From Mansonella perstans (Eukaryota; Nematoda; Chromadorea; Rhabditida; Onchocercidae), in NCBI GenBank assembly GCA_037074765.1, contig JBAMDO010000106.1:496001-560000 (forward strand): a DNA stretch of 64,000 nucleotides, given 5' to 3'. Of this stretch, positions 38,201 through 52,113 are shown piece after piece. The notes beneath the pieces are model-generated. The model did not search any database. It was not told where the DNA came from and worked only from the letters and a program-made list of their open reading frames with translations. The position numbers and the translations under genes were made by a program. Each line of letters opens with the position of its first letter. The stretch's first letter is position 1.

Positions 38201-41200
38201 AACTGTTGTTTAAGTATATAAAACAGATTGTTCTTGTTGTGCATAATTATCTCAATTTAGAAATCCTTCAGATTTTTGATGAAATCCAAACGCTCATAAT
38301 TTGATATCTATTACTTCTTGCCGTGACTCTATAATAATCTCCCAGACTTTTTTTAGCTGACCTATAAAAAAAGAAAAAATTTTTGATAAAAATAGTTTAC
38401 AAATGAATGGAAAAATCATTCTTTAAAAGGATGGACGATTGGTGAGTCTTTAAAATGACGGATATTTTCCAATGCAATTCTTAGAAGACGGTTTTCTACA
38501 CACAGAAATTTCGTGCTTGGCAATTGTACTACTAGAAAATGGAGTTGGCAGAAGGATATGATGTTTATATATGGACCTTTCTCTTTTTAAGAATGAAATG
38601 ATTGTGCGGTAGAATAGCCGTTAAGTGCATTTCTGTTCACATTAGATTTTTTAAATTTTTTATCCCGAAAGTTTGACGATTTAAAAACAGTTTGTTAGTC
38701 GTCTTTTACCATTTTACATTATCATCATTGGATGATTGACTGAATCCCACTAACAGAATTTAGCTAATGCTGAATTAATTATTATTAATTTCATTGATTA
38801 ATGTGAGCTATTCCAAGTTCTCTTCCCTAAAACTTAAGATAAATGGTTAGAACATTATGGAAAAACATTGGAATTCGATTGCATTTATATGCCATGCCGT
38901 GTCAGTAAGAGATACATTTAATTTAAGCTGTTGAGCAGATCAAACCAGTTCCAATATTGTAACTTATAGTGAACCTTTTATTTTTAATCCTATTATTTTG
39001 CTATTGTTATTACTGTAACAGGTTTATTCTTTCTAAATACGATATTCTTTGCCTTATCATTATTTGAATAGGCATTAATTTTCACAGGAGCAAATTCGTC
39101 AGCTTTTTTTCTTCATTGATTGTTGCTACAAGTCTGTGCATCTTTTCCGACAGTTGCTGTTAATTTTTCTTTTTTTGCTATTCACATTAAGTCTCGTTAG
39201 ATGTTCAGAGATACGCTCAGATTTAATGATATTTACAAATCCTTGAAAGTATTCCTGCAAATACTACTCTATTAACAGAGAGAGGTGAGTATGAATGAAT
39301 TAAACTATTCAAACCAGTCTAACAGATGGATGTTTTAGACATTGGATTTACTATGATTACAAGCTTTACTTTTTTAAGCCATATTACTCCCTTGCTAAAT
39401 TTTAAAAGATAAAGTCTGGATCAAGAATTCTTTTCATTCTTCAAATTCAAGAGACTTCTACTTAATATCATATACTGCCTTAGCCATAATAGTATTACTA
39501 GGCTAATCTTCATAGCCAATTTTTTGATGATTCGATAACAGGATATGTCGAAAACATGCTAAATTATTTTATTGCTTTTGCTTCTGAAGTGCAGAAATAA
39601 TTTTCAAGGTCGTTATCCTTTTTGTTCCTAATGTGAAAAGATTGGATAGACAATTTTTCCGCATTACTTACCAGCGAAATGTTGTAACGAAATGATGAGA
39701 CTGGAAATATTTTGGAGTCACCATTTTTTACAAGTCTCAAAAGATGAAGTTTAGATTATTTTTTGCAAGTGACATTGAGCACCGTTACATTTGTCAATAA
39801 ATTTCATTTATCACACTTTCTTCACTGCAAAGTACAGCACATTATTTATTGTTCAACTTTTCAATAATTATTTTACAAACAGAAAGACAAAATTCAAAAT
39901 CACTTTTCAAAATTCTGTTATGGTTAAAAATATAAATTGCCGACTGTAATTAAATTTTTGAAATTAAACGATGAAAATCACGCAGTTCTTTTTGATTCTC
40001 TTTCTGCTTTTGTATGATCATGTGATCAACTGAGTTAAAATTTGTTGTATCTGTTTTATTTTGAAGTGATGTCATGAGAGGAATTCATAGAGACATCGGC
40101 ATTTCTACCTTTTCGCAACATTTTTTTTCGTGAAAAAATCTATTTAAGTACTTTGCTTACGGAAATATTCCTCTACTTTGATAGAAAAAAAATTCGTTTC
40201 TAAAAACCGGTTGAAAAATATTTTACAAATTTTGCTTTATTTTATTCTCTATCACACAAAAAGGACAAATTATTAGAGCCAAAGTGATCTGTGGCTAAAT
40301 CGACACATCCCTTGCAGCCAAAGAGATGTATCGCTTCATTGCTTTTAGTTGACACCAATTGCTTCCATCGTTTCTTTCCACAATAAACCCATATTGTAAG
40401 TTGTGATAAATCGGCCATCACTACATATTTATAATTATAGGTACTTGGAGGACGTTTTTTAACTTTCCATTATTATCAAACAAATTTTGTTGCGATAAAT
40501 ATTTAAAAAAAAAAATTCTGAGCTACAAAATGAAATTAAAAGAATTTTAGGAACTCTTTTCAAGTTCCTAAGATTTTATTATATTTTAAATGAAGCATCA
40601 ATCGTGGAACGGTCATTTCAAGAAATTTAATCATCGAAGAATCGTCATTTAACCCTAATTTTCTTACATTTATTGTTTGTCATCATAGTATATTTCCTGT
40701 TCTTTAGAAATGCCTGTGAAATGATTTCCGTTAAGTAAAAGATTACCAATCTTACTACTTTTTTTAAATTAACAAGTTCATTACGATGTGCTTTACCAGC
40801 CAGGCTATTCATAATATTCCACCTGTTGCTTTAATAAATGAAAATTCTAAAATGTATGGATCCATCGAATTTCGAGAAAATTTAAATTCGTAAATTTAAA
40901 TTCGTAGTTACATTAGTAGTTTTTTTGCTTGTGGGACGTTTTTTTCAACGATAAGTTTTTGTTGATCATTCAAATTGTGATGGATCTTTTTAGCGATTCT
41001 TTTTCTTTGGAAACTTTATTCTTTCTTAATTGTGCTTGTTAACTTCTCAAATTTTTAAATAACATATGCCATTTTGAAATGATATGAGCAATATTGAGTG
41101 CTCAAGGTTTTCTTGATTCGAAAATAAAAGAATTATAATGTAAAATTCGCAGTATCAGTTCTGCATTAAATTTTGCAAATTATTATAGTAACAGATTTAA

Positions 41201-44200
41201 ATATCTGTATGAATTTCCTGTTTTTCTCATAACTTGCATTGTTGATCAGTTAGCCTTTTTTTTTGCGTGAAAGTTTTAAATGAGGCTTTTCCAGTGTGAC
41301 GCTGATAATTACAGTTGAATTGAAATCATGAGGAAGAAAAAACACTTCTTCAGATAACTATCTAGGATGAATCATGGACTGAATAATTTGTTTGAGAAGA
41401 CCTGATCATTAAAAAAATTAATAAATAGATTCACTGGCAACGTTATTATTTTCATTTTTTACAATTTTTTAAACCAACACTAAAGAAATTCCTTCTTTGA
41501 TTTGTTATTATAAACATGCTATGCTCTCAATACTTACAATGTCATCGGTATTCCCTAAGACCATAAACATTCGGTCAGTCGGAATAGAAATTTTAACCGA
41601 TTTTGATGAGTTTGAAAATTTTATTGCTTTTTTGACGTTACTACGAAATTTAGTTCAAAGCGACGGACAAAAACGCACTTGCATCAAATTCATTTTTTTA
41701 ATTTCATTTATTCGTTACGTCTTTTATAACAGTAGAATTTAGAAAACTGGATAATTTGCAGCTTCACTCACGTCTTCTTCAAATTTAATTTTTTAGACGT
41801 GATATGTCCAGGAAGTCAGTAACAAAGAGCAGTGCAAATACTGTGGTAGCTCCTACGACAGCAACAATTTCCGAAAGTACTGGCTGCGATGATATCCAGG
41901 ACAGATCCATGCTTGTTCAGTCGATGTATGCGGGTAGTTCTAGTTCATACATAACCGAGCGAAAATTAGATCATAGAAGTCGCCGTCCAAAGCCGCTTCC
42001 ACCTGTTAAACCTGCAACACTTAAGAACAAAATTGCCTGTAAAAGTACTCAGAGTTTCCTTTCACGAACCTCAAAACTTGATAATGACGGAGATTTGTCG
42101 AGAGTTCCTTCTAATGCGGTTGATTCATCAGAAACAACACGCGGAGGAAGGAAAAATCTGGAAAAAGTAATGAGCACTTCAGAATGTACCACAACAGAGT
42201 TTGACCCATCTTTTGCGGCGATGCAGATAACGGATTTATGTATTGAAGAATTTAAAGAAGTTGAAAGTGAATCATCTACTTTGGAGTCTACCGAAAGATC
42301 AAGTAATAAGAATACAATTATCAATAAACGAACAAGTTTCATTAATGAAGAAATCAAAAAACCCAAAATGAAACCGCCACCACCACCCATTCAGTCTCTT
42401 GCACGTTCTTCTCAATCCGAAAAAGATAGCAGCAGTAAGAACGAGAGTATTAGGAAAAAATTAAATCTGAAGGATGTTTTCGACACTAATCAAGATATCA
42501 AGCCGAATAATGTAAATGGCAATGAAAGTGAGCCATCAAAAGCTCACCGATTTAAGCGTTGTCTGGATAGCCGGCATATACCGAGGCAAGTGTAAATATT
42601 TGTTTGTAAACTAACCTTTTCCAGGATGCTATCCTCAAATTTTCTTTTTCTTAGCCAGTAGCTTAGGGACTTTAAACAAACTCTTTAATTTCTAGTTTTC
42701 TGGAGCTATCACTTATTTGGAACCTTGCAACTTTTATACTTGAAATGCTTGAAATTAGATCAAAAAATCATATCTTGTCCAATGCCTCAGAGTTATCGAT
42801 TATTCAAGTAGCAATTAATAGATAAAAGTTAATTTCTAAAGTGATATGATTGTAGTGCACCGTCAATACCACCACCGTTGCCACCGGTGTTTTCACCTCA
42901 GGGTTCTGTCAACGACGAGACGTACGAAGAAATTGAGCAGCTAACTTATGCTGAGGTAAAATATTTAAATTTCCAATCCTGAAAGTAATGCGAACATTTT
43001 TTACTGTCAAAACCTTTATCCTAATTTTTAGGAAAATGATAAAATCGATAAAAATAAAACGAAGAAGCTTGACAGGCAAATCGATAAGGTTCTAGCAGAG
43101 GAAGCAAATTCTGAAAGGTCTGCAAGTCATTTATGGCGTGGATTCTTCATATGATGAAAAAATAGATTTTATTATACTTTCATATATTAACTAAAATGGA
43201 TGTTTAAGTGACCTTACCTTACTATAAGAAGGACGCTAGCGCCTTCTAAATCTGAACGAAAGGTACAGTTGTCGTTTTGTGAAACCAAAGAAAGTCTATT
43301 CAAATTTTCCCAAAAACAATGGAAAATTGGTGCAGTGTTTTTTTTAGAAAAAAATTTTGTCAAGAAGAACTGAAAAGTTAAACAAAGAACCTTTATACTG
43401 AGACAGAACTAATTACCTTCAAACTAGGCCTATAAATGCCCTTCTTTGAGAAGACTTAGATACTGGCAGAAAGGCAGACAACTTCTTTAGTCTAGAAGCT
43501 GGTGTTGCAAATGACATCATTACATATTGTAAATTTCTGAATCGCATGATTTTTTATGCTAGAATCAGTCAGTCGATAATCTTAAATAGTTTTTTGTATT
43601 TCAAACATCTAATCAGAATACTCCTTGTTCGATGATTCAATTTTTCCAGATATCTTAGTATGTTCGATTTAATCACAAAATATTAATTAATACTGTAACT
43701 TTTTGTAGTGGACATGATGAATCCTTTGCTGATGAAGAAAGAAACAATGTCAATGATAATAATAACTGCTTGGGTAGCGACCATTTTGGAGCAATGCTTC
43801 GAGTTCCCAACGAGGCGAAAAAGTACTATGTGAAAAATAAAGTAATTTTATTAATCATTAATTAAACATCTTATTGATTTTTTTGTGGGAATTTTCACTT
43901 TTATTTGAACTTCATTTAATCTTATAAAACTATTTATACGATTTGGACAAATTTTTGCAGGAAAATTTTTGAATCCCATTTGCCTCCAAGATCTTATTCC
44001 AAAAAATAAATGCCATTAAAGTCCCAAAAAACATGATGCTATTAAAGTGGCATGACGTGATGCTTAGAAATCTCAAATTATCGTGTCTTTTACCAAAATG
44101 AAGGCTCTGGTAACAGCCATCACTTTTATTTTTCGTTGCGAATCATTTCAATTGATTTTACACGCATTATCAAAAAGTTTTTTGAATCAGGAAAGCAAAT

Positions 44201-47200
44201 GCTGAAATAAAAATGTTCTCAATCAATAATTTCATCCTGTAACTTGTGATTATCCTTTCAAATAGCAATTAAAAGTGATTGGAATGCTATTGTTTAATAC
44301 AAGCGATATAAAAATCATTGTGTACAAGCAAATATATAGTTTAATTGAAAAAAATAAAACTTAAATCTGATGTAAAAGTTTATTTCGCAGTACACTTCGA
44401 ATATTATTTTAGATTGCTTTCGGAACTGAATGTTTTCGTTAAAATGTAAAAATTAAATTATAATAAGTGAAAATTATGCTATACATTATATTTCTGTAAA
44501 AAATTAAATCGATTCGGTACTTCAGCGACATCGCTGTTATGATCACAAAGTCTTTTATGAGTTTTCGTTCAAATTTTTGAAATTAATTCATTGTTTTTAG
44601 AGAAATGGATGGATAAATGAGAAAGCTGCAACGATGAGAAGACCAAAAAGTTCCTTGGAATTTGATAAATTACTACGAATTAAGTCCGAGATTCAATTAA
44701 ATATCACGAAAAAGGTTTTTGTAATTCAGAATTAACGATCAATTAAATATATTACGTTATACTTCTTCAACTTTGCAATTTTGCAATGTTGTTTTCTTAT
44801 GGGTTTGTTTTTCTAAAACTTAGTCTTAGATTAACTGTCGCTAAAATGCACTGATCATCGCACTTAATGCACTACTACCGTTCCATTCCAACATTAATAA
44901 ATCTTGACGTATGCAATCTGGGAACTTCCTTACTCACTTCCGTGCAGTGAGTACATTTTCTTTCATTTCCATCATGCATATTTCTTTCTTTCGGATATCA
45001 AGTAATACAATACGATGTCCTACTGTTCATTATTGGGAATTTATTTTTGGAGTTTATTAATTGTTACTTCTCACACTCTTACTTAGATAATAGAATAACT
45101 GAAAAGTATTTTTGTATGATATGCACCAAAAATTCATTTGTCCACTTCATCATGATACTTTTCTACTCTTTCCAGTTTCATTTGGCGTCCTAATAAAATA
45201 CATGAATTTTTCGATCTGTTACTTTTAAGATAGTAATAAGTTTGCGCCATCCTGTATCTCTTCAGAGCGTAATTTTTTTTAAATAAATTCTGCTTTCTTC
45301 TCATTTGACCATAAGCTAAATTATAAGTCCTTCTGATTTTTCTAGATTGCTTTAAGTAAATAATCTAGCAAGCGGATCTAATTAATTTTTTGAAACTACC
45401 ACAATTCTTATAAAAAAATTACCTACCAAAATTATTTAAAATATTTCAAAATAGTTATCGTAATGAAAGAAATCGGTTATTCTATTTTCTTAAAAGTTGT
45501 CCAATTTAAGAACAAATAAATAAATTGTAGGTTGGCCAAATCAAATTCAAAGTAAACTCAGTGTCCCAAGAAAAGCAACGATGCAAACGTTTTTCATCGA
45601 TTTTATACGCTAACCAAGAAAAATTAATTAATTGTACTGATGATAAAGTTCTGGCTAAAATAGACTTTCCTTTGGATGAACAATGTATTTATGGTGATGT
45701 TTGGTCCTCGGATGAAGAAGATTATACTTGTATCACTGAGCAGAAACAAGGTACCTTTTTGTGAAATTAGCAGGTTATCATGTATGATTTTTGACAGTAA
45801 TTATATGCTTCTCTTCTTAAATTTTGTGACAATTAAAAATTATTCTTTTTTAAATTATTAACTGTCGATTTTTTGTCTCTGTAGAGCAAGCGAAAAGCCA
45901 ATCTAATGAAGCGATTAGTGTTGGCAAGGATATGTCAGATGAACCATTTTCGATGTTATCGGAAATTGAGCAAGAACTTCGTCTCAGATTTCGGACTAAC
46001 GACAATCTTCCCGGTAAATCTCTGAAATTCTACTTATATACTGTTTATCTGGATGTTTTATTATACTTTTTCTGTTGATTAAAATAGAGAAAAATATTCT
46101 TGATATTTTGTTGCTAATAAATAATTAATTTAATATAATTGCTCTCATTTTTTTCCGATGTTGTGCTGGAGTCAAAAAGGAGATCTATAAGTGCCGATCC
46201 ATTGCCGCATGATACTGTCTCGATTATATCCAAAGCAGAAAATACATCAAATGGCTGCGTCCAAGATGTCCAAGATTACAATGATGTTAGTAATTATGGG
46301 GTTCGTTATCAAAGCGAAGATTGTAAATTGAAGTCATCAACAGAATGTTATGAAACTATTGTGAGTTTTTTCGCCAAGATTTCATTTGAGAATTTTGGAT
46401 GCAAAATACGAAGTGCTGTTAAAAGGTAAGCTCAGAAGTTAGCATGAATTTGAAATTAATTTGAGTTCAAGTAAATTGGAGTTCATTTGGAAGATATTGT
46501 CTTAAGGATAGCGATAAATTCATAAATGATCATTGTGTTGTAGATTTTATCAAGTCTACCATCATCGGAGCATAACTGTCAACCAAGTACCTCATCAGAT
46601 TACTTGAAAGAAATTGACCGGTCAATTTATACTGCAAGGTTTGTTTCTCCAGTCTTTTTTGTAATGTCCATTTTTGAACAATTTAAAAATCTGATGATGT
46701 AGCAGTCATTCAGAAAAGTGAATGATTTTTTTAAGGATAATTCCGGATCCACAACCACTTTATCAAATATACATGATGGAACAGAACGGACAACTAATTT
46801 ATGAGACAGAAGAGCAAGAAATCACCCAACCCAGTTTCAGTGAAAAGAATATCTTCGAGGTAAAGAAATCCTGTTTAACATTTATCTGATTTTCCCCTAA
46901 ATGCTTTACTTTTCATGTTCACTTTCTGAAAGATGGAATAAACTGCAGATGCAACGAGCTGACTCGATCGGATCAACCGATAGCGGACGTGGTGCAGACT
47001 GCTCTACAATCATATCGCAGCTTACGTCGAAAACGTCGATGAGACGTGATCGTTTAGTTGCAGGTAGCCATTTTGCCAGTCAACGATCGTTATGGTGTGA
47101 ACTTCCGGAGGTGAGCCTCTTTTTAGATATCCTGAAAATTCATTTTTTCAAGCTCGCATCATGTGTGGTTGAAATTGTCGTTTGTGCGTTCTGTATTTTT

Positions 47201-50200
47201 TCCTTCAAAAATTAAGCTTTCCTTAATTAGTTCAATTTTCCTTCGAAAGATGTCCTCTTTGAAAATGACATTCTATAATTATTATTTTAAACTTTCAGTA
47301 CTATTTTATCAAAATTTTTTTGTTTCTTTTTCTGATTAAGATGTAAATATGATGAAGATATGGTATTTTAATATTTTCTGGTCATAGGATTACAACTCAA
47401 AATAACCAGTAATCTTGCCATCGAGACTTGCAGTTGATCTATGCATAATTATCCTAAATTCAGAACATAAGTCTGTTCAAGACTCTCTTTTAGACCTTAT
47501 TTGATTAGTTCTAGGTGAGAAATGCGGGTTTACTGGAAACGTTGGACGAAGATACGAAGAAATTGCAGGAAGCATATTTTGAAGTGATTACCAGTGAAGC
47601 ATCCTATCTTCGCTCAATCAATATCTTAATCACCCATTTTATGGCTGCTCCTGAAATGCTTGGTAGTTGCCTCAGTTTTTGCTCAGAAACCTTACAGAAA
47701 ATAACCAGAACAATATGTAATGATTACTTTATCAAATTTCCAGGTTCCAAAAGGCCTTCATCAGTGATAACAAATGAGGAACGAAAACAACTTTTCAGTA
47801 ATATATTCGCTGTTCGAGATTGTAGTGAGAAGTAAGAAAGTTGTAGCAATATTTTATTTATTTCGTTTTTTGAAATAATAGATTAAATCTATGCCATGCA
47901 GGCATCTCACATACATTTTCAGAACTGAGGAGTAGATTCTGGATTCCTAAAGGTAGAACTGAAATCAAACGAATAATAAACAGATGTCGAATCTGTAAAC
48001 GTTGGAACTCCAGATCGTTCAAACTACCACCGATGGCAAGCCTATCGGCAACCCAACTAGCATAAAATATACTTCGTCAGATTATAAGCAAATGCTTGCA
48101 CATAAAAGAGTATTTACGCATTAATTAGTGAATTGGAAGGAATTTTATGTTGGGAGTAAATTTGCAATTATATTTTGCTGCGTAAAGCATTCAGATGTTC
48201 TATAAGTTTATCCGATAATGCTACCATTTCCGTATTTTTTTCGGAAAAATAATATTATTTTCGCTATTTTAAATCTGCCTAAATTTCAGTGTTTATGAGC
48301 ATTTCTGTTTGATCGCTCAATTGTTATAATTTTTTTCAGATTATTATCAGATTTGGAGAATAGACTACAGGAAAGTTTGATACTTTCCGATGTTTGTGAT
48401 ATTTTATGTGACCATTTTGAAACAAATTTCGATCCATACATCAAATATTGCTCGAATCAAGTCTATCAAGATCGAACACTTCGAAAACTCAAGTTGGTTA
48501 TTTCATACAAATAATAAAGTCGATTGAGAAATATGAATTAAATCTGTTGTGATTCTATTTATCCTATTATGTCACTGATGATTTCTTGAGTAAGGCGAAA
48601 ATAAGGAATGATAAAATGGTTTTTATTCTGAAATCTAAAATTTTTATAATTGCAGATGTGAAAATCCTTCATTTCTGTCTTGCATTCAGCGTTTGGAAAG
48701 GGATCGTATATGTCAAGGGCTAGATATGCGTTCATTTCTAATGTTACCTATGCAAAGAGTTACTCGTTATTCACTTCTGATGATTGCCATTCTTGAACAC
48801 ATTCAACAAGATACAACCAACTATCAAACTGCCCAAATTGCATTACATTTAGCCAACCATGTATGTTCCTTGCTTTGAAGAAATATAGAGCAAAAAAAAA
48901 AAGTAACAACAAATAATAGCAAACTATTAAAAAATAAAAATTACGAAATTCATTAATATGATTAGTAAAAATAATTGTTGAAGTGCCATTATGTTAACCC
49001 AATAATACAACAGAAATAAGTTAATTGACGATATGTTCCATCATAATTATATCACCCTTAGCTCAACTCTCACAAATAAAAACAAAAAAGTTGTTGACAA
49101 ATTGACTGAGAAAGTGTCACACATCATATAAAAAGCGGTGATAAAAGACACCAGATAAAAAGAGCCACATAAAAAAAGCCATGTAAAAAGAGCCATATAA
49201 AAATGCCATTAAAAAAAGAGCCTACAAAAGCAAATACAACATCAAAAAAATCAGTGAAGTTAAAACTATGAATCAGTTGTCATTCGATAATAACGAATGC
49301 GAAAAAGAAATATCAAAGAAATAATGAAAAATTACATTTGACATTTCATAGGAAATAAAAAATTCTAAGAAACGAGAAAACAAAAAAGTTATTTATAGAC
49401 AACTGCAAATATATTAAATCTTTAACTAAACAAACCGGAAATAGTCCAAATACTACAAATACTTGATGATCAAAAACATAGTTACAGGAAAATTTTTCAA
49501 ACTTTCAAACTCAACTTTTTGGGGTCATTCAAGATGTATAGATTCAGATTAACCAAAAGTTTCTTTTTTATGCAAAGGTTAACTGGAATTTCGTCGTTCC
49601 AGCCAATGTGCTTGTTCATTTCAGATGACCTCAATTCAGTTATAGCAAGTAATTAGAATTCGCATAGGAGATGGTTAGATTTATCGATAGAATGCAAAAT
49701 GTAGTTGCATGGATTTAGCAAATGGGGAAATGGATGAACCAATCCTATTTTATATTGCTAAATAAGTAGAAGGATCTTTTAAATTAATTTAAAAATAAAC
49801 TTCTCAACCATTTGTCTTTTTATATTTTAATAAAATTCTTTATTCGTTTTCGAGTTTTCAGATTGTCACATGCTGTAATGAAGGTGCCCGACGAATGGAA
49901 CGTACCGAGCAACTGCTAGAAATTGAACGTAGTCTCGTTTACAAATCATCTGACTTAAAGTATTTTTCAGCATTTACTAATTAATTATATCCCAGTATAC
50001 TTTGCAATTCAGCCTATATTTCATAAGCGTTCATGGTATCACTTATATTTGCTCTATCTTCAGACGCATCCCGTTGATTTCATCGGGACGTTACTTAGTT
50101 AAGCATGGATCGCTCACATGCCTGAATGAAAAGCGTTCTAAGAAACTTTTAAATACTCGTCAGATGTCCCAGAGAATATATATTTTCCTTTTTAATGATA

Positions 50201-52113
50201 TCATCATGTTAACCAAGAAGAAAGTGTACGTAATTTATTTTAATTTTCTAATTTATTCTTTTGAAAATGATGATTTCCTTTAATTGCTCTCATTGGAAAA
50301 GTTTCAGATGTTGAAATCATTTAATCAATAATTCTTATCATTTGTTCAGTGTTAATTTTCATATGTTCAGTGATTAACATATTAAAATCATCGAAATTAT
50401 AAAATACAAAAAAAAAAAATTTGTGACATTTTTGCAATCCTTTCATTCGTATAAATTTTCAAACAGCTGTCGCACCATTTAGTTGAATATGATCAAAATT
50501 ATACCCTTTAATTGATTGCATAAATTTTTTACTATAATATCAAAATCATTATTTCAGTAATGGAACCTATATATGCAAAGATTATTCCGCAAGGAGATTT
50601 ATCGATATTGAACCAGTTGAAATAAATAATCCTAAGGTTTGTTGTATTGATCGAAGTTTTTTTCTTTTTCAGATTTCATAAATATTGAATTTTGAACAGC
50701 ATCAATTACCTGAATTGTTACGAATAATTAGAATTCTCCGTGTTATCATATTCACTGATTATCCATCACGCAGTTCATTTTGTTTTATATCAAACTAAAA
50801 ACACAAAGAAGAAGTGTCAATTTATTAATACTTTAATAGTTGAATTTTTCGGAAAGATCAATAATTCTTAAAAATAGAGTATATTTGAATTGGTTACGAA
50901 AAGTTCATGAAACTTATCAAAGATGACAAATATATTGCTCGTGTATTTTTTATATTGGATTCGGTTAGAGTGTTAAGTATTGCTTATACTTAGTTGAAAT
51001 TCGATGCTAAACATGCTGTTTCAGTTATTGCAATCCATAACAGCACGCATTCCGCTGAAGAAGCCGCATCTTTTTATTTGTACCCTGATGCACAATGCTT
51101 TAGGAAAGCAAGTGGAGCTTCTTTTGAATGCCGATTCCGAAACTGATCGTGAACGATGGCTATCCGCATTAAGACCACCTGCTGTATAAAAATATCTATG
51201 CTTCAGTTTCATTTATTCATTCCAAAATTTATTTTGAAAAATAAGTGAAAGTTTATCTTTCTTCAATGTCTTAATGGTATTTAAATTGACTTTGCAGTGC
51301 ACAAATCCGGAAGAAAAAATCTATGCTGATTGGGATTGTCCACAAGCTGTTGCCGTGCACCGATATTCACCTGATCAGGAAGATGAATTACCGTTGGAAA
51401 AAGGCGATTTAATCAATATACTACGCAAAATGCCAGATGGTATAGTTTAGTTCAATTTAGTTATCGAGAGTTCCTGGATATGAAATAGATAAAAATATTA
51501 ATATCATTATTTCAGGTTGGTTTTATGGTGAAAGAGTTCGTGATTGTTACAGCGGTTGGTTTCCATCTTCATATGTTCAACAGGTAACTCTTGTTTGTTT
51601 GTTTTGGATGAGAGATCGTTGGAATGAAATTCGTCTGAGGAAGAAAATTTTTTTTAGAATTGTTAACATAAAATGACTCTTTCTATTGATTTCACCCATC
51701 TAAGTTCACCAAAAAATGTGCATGTTTTGTCATTTAATGATTTGAAGGAATTCTCTTCTTTCATTTCCGTTTGAACTCTTGTGTTTGAAAAAAAAGTTCA
51801 TCAGGTACTCAACGATCATGTTCGAGCGAAGAATTATCGGCGCCGTTTACGTGTTATTCAGGTGATCTTTATATGTTTCCATATAAATTTGTGTCAACAA
51901 CTGGAACCGAAATTGAAGTATCCGTCAGCGGAACAGAAAATTTGAATATTTTTGGAAAAATTCATTTTTTAGGCAGCTGCTGATTTTCGTTTTCACCAAA
52001 GGCATGTAAAAACGGAGCCTGAAAAAAATGCTTGCCATATAATGGATCGACTTCGCCGGCTGAGTGGCCCCATAAGCGCGCTAAATGGTTTAAAATCAAA
52101 TCAAACCTGCTAA
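35242..52113 (+). CDS. ephx-1: ephexin-type RhoGEF (DH-PH-SH3)
   Basis: A guanine-nucleotide exchange factor for Rho-family GTPases. Twenty-six exons join in phase into 1,327 aa: 35242-35369, 36275-36356, 36770-36888, 41797-42585, 42856-42955, 43032-43117, 43709-43841, 44601-44714, 45531-45750, 45885-46013, 46158-46360, 46544-46638, 46736-46859, 46949-47110, 47515-47662, 47744-47831, 48340-48492, 48656-48860, 49862-49959, 50064-50225, 50558-50636, 51025-51183, 51298-51439, 51516-51583, 51805-51861 and 51973-52113. The N-terminal 830 residues are Ser/Lys/Glu-rich with proline motifs (RPKPLPPVKP, KPPPPPIQS, PPPLPPVF). The DH domain is about 845-1058 (SEASYLRS; core LPMQRVTRYSLLM), PH about 1065-1190 (RIYIFLFNDIIML; DRERWLSALR) and SH3 about 1208-1264 (AVAVHRY; GWFYGERV; GWFPSSYV), with a basic tail. 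This domain order is typical of ephexins. Intron 3 is 4.9 kb, so an internal promoter with a start in exon 4 is possible. Three splice sites are unusual and are listed separately. Confidence 0.92.
36889..41796 (+). other. 4.9-kb intron 3 of the RhoGEF gene
   Basis: By far the longest intron of this gene, separating three short 5' exons from the 789-nt exon 4. No nested gene was seen; the 81-codon frame at 41497-41742 has no coding support. Confidence 0.6.
42586..42855 (+). other. GC-AG intron in the RhoGEF gene
   Basis: The exon 4 donor reads CCGAG|GCAAGT, the strong consensus required of GC donors. Only this site gives phase 2, which the next exon needs (AG|T, then APSIPPPLPPVF). The in-frame GTGTAA just downstream would leave phase 0 and break the frame. 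Confidence 0.8.
46151..46158 (+). other. apparent non-AG acceptor in the RhoGEF gene
   Basis: Exon 10 ends in phase 1 at 46013. The next exon is open as DVVLESKRRSISADP, but the only nearby AG (46161-46162, CTGGAG) gives the wrong phase. Phase closes at TTTTCCG|AT, where TTTTCAG would be normal. This could be a non-canonical acceptor, a base error, or an unseen small exon. Confidence 0.5.
47663..47743 (+). other. 81-nt stop-free intron inside the DH domain
   Basis: GTAGTT...TTCCAG, 81 nt, a multiple of three with no stop in frame. Removal gives the expected DH spacing (FMAAPEMLGSKRPSS). Retention would insert 27 residues, several of them cysteines, without breaking the protein. Confidence 0.75.
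49133..49225. repeat. degenerate minisatellite in a RhoGEF intron
   Basis: Repeated imperfect AGCCATATAAAAAG units (AGCCACATAAAAAA, AGCCATGTAAAAAG, AGCCATATAAAAAT) within the 1.0-kb intron after exon 18. Confidence 0.75.

Noticed and set aside
42049..42390. 113-codon minus frame with a poly-Gly start
   Set aside because: Antisense of the proline-rich exon 4 of the RhoGEF.
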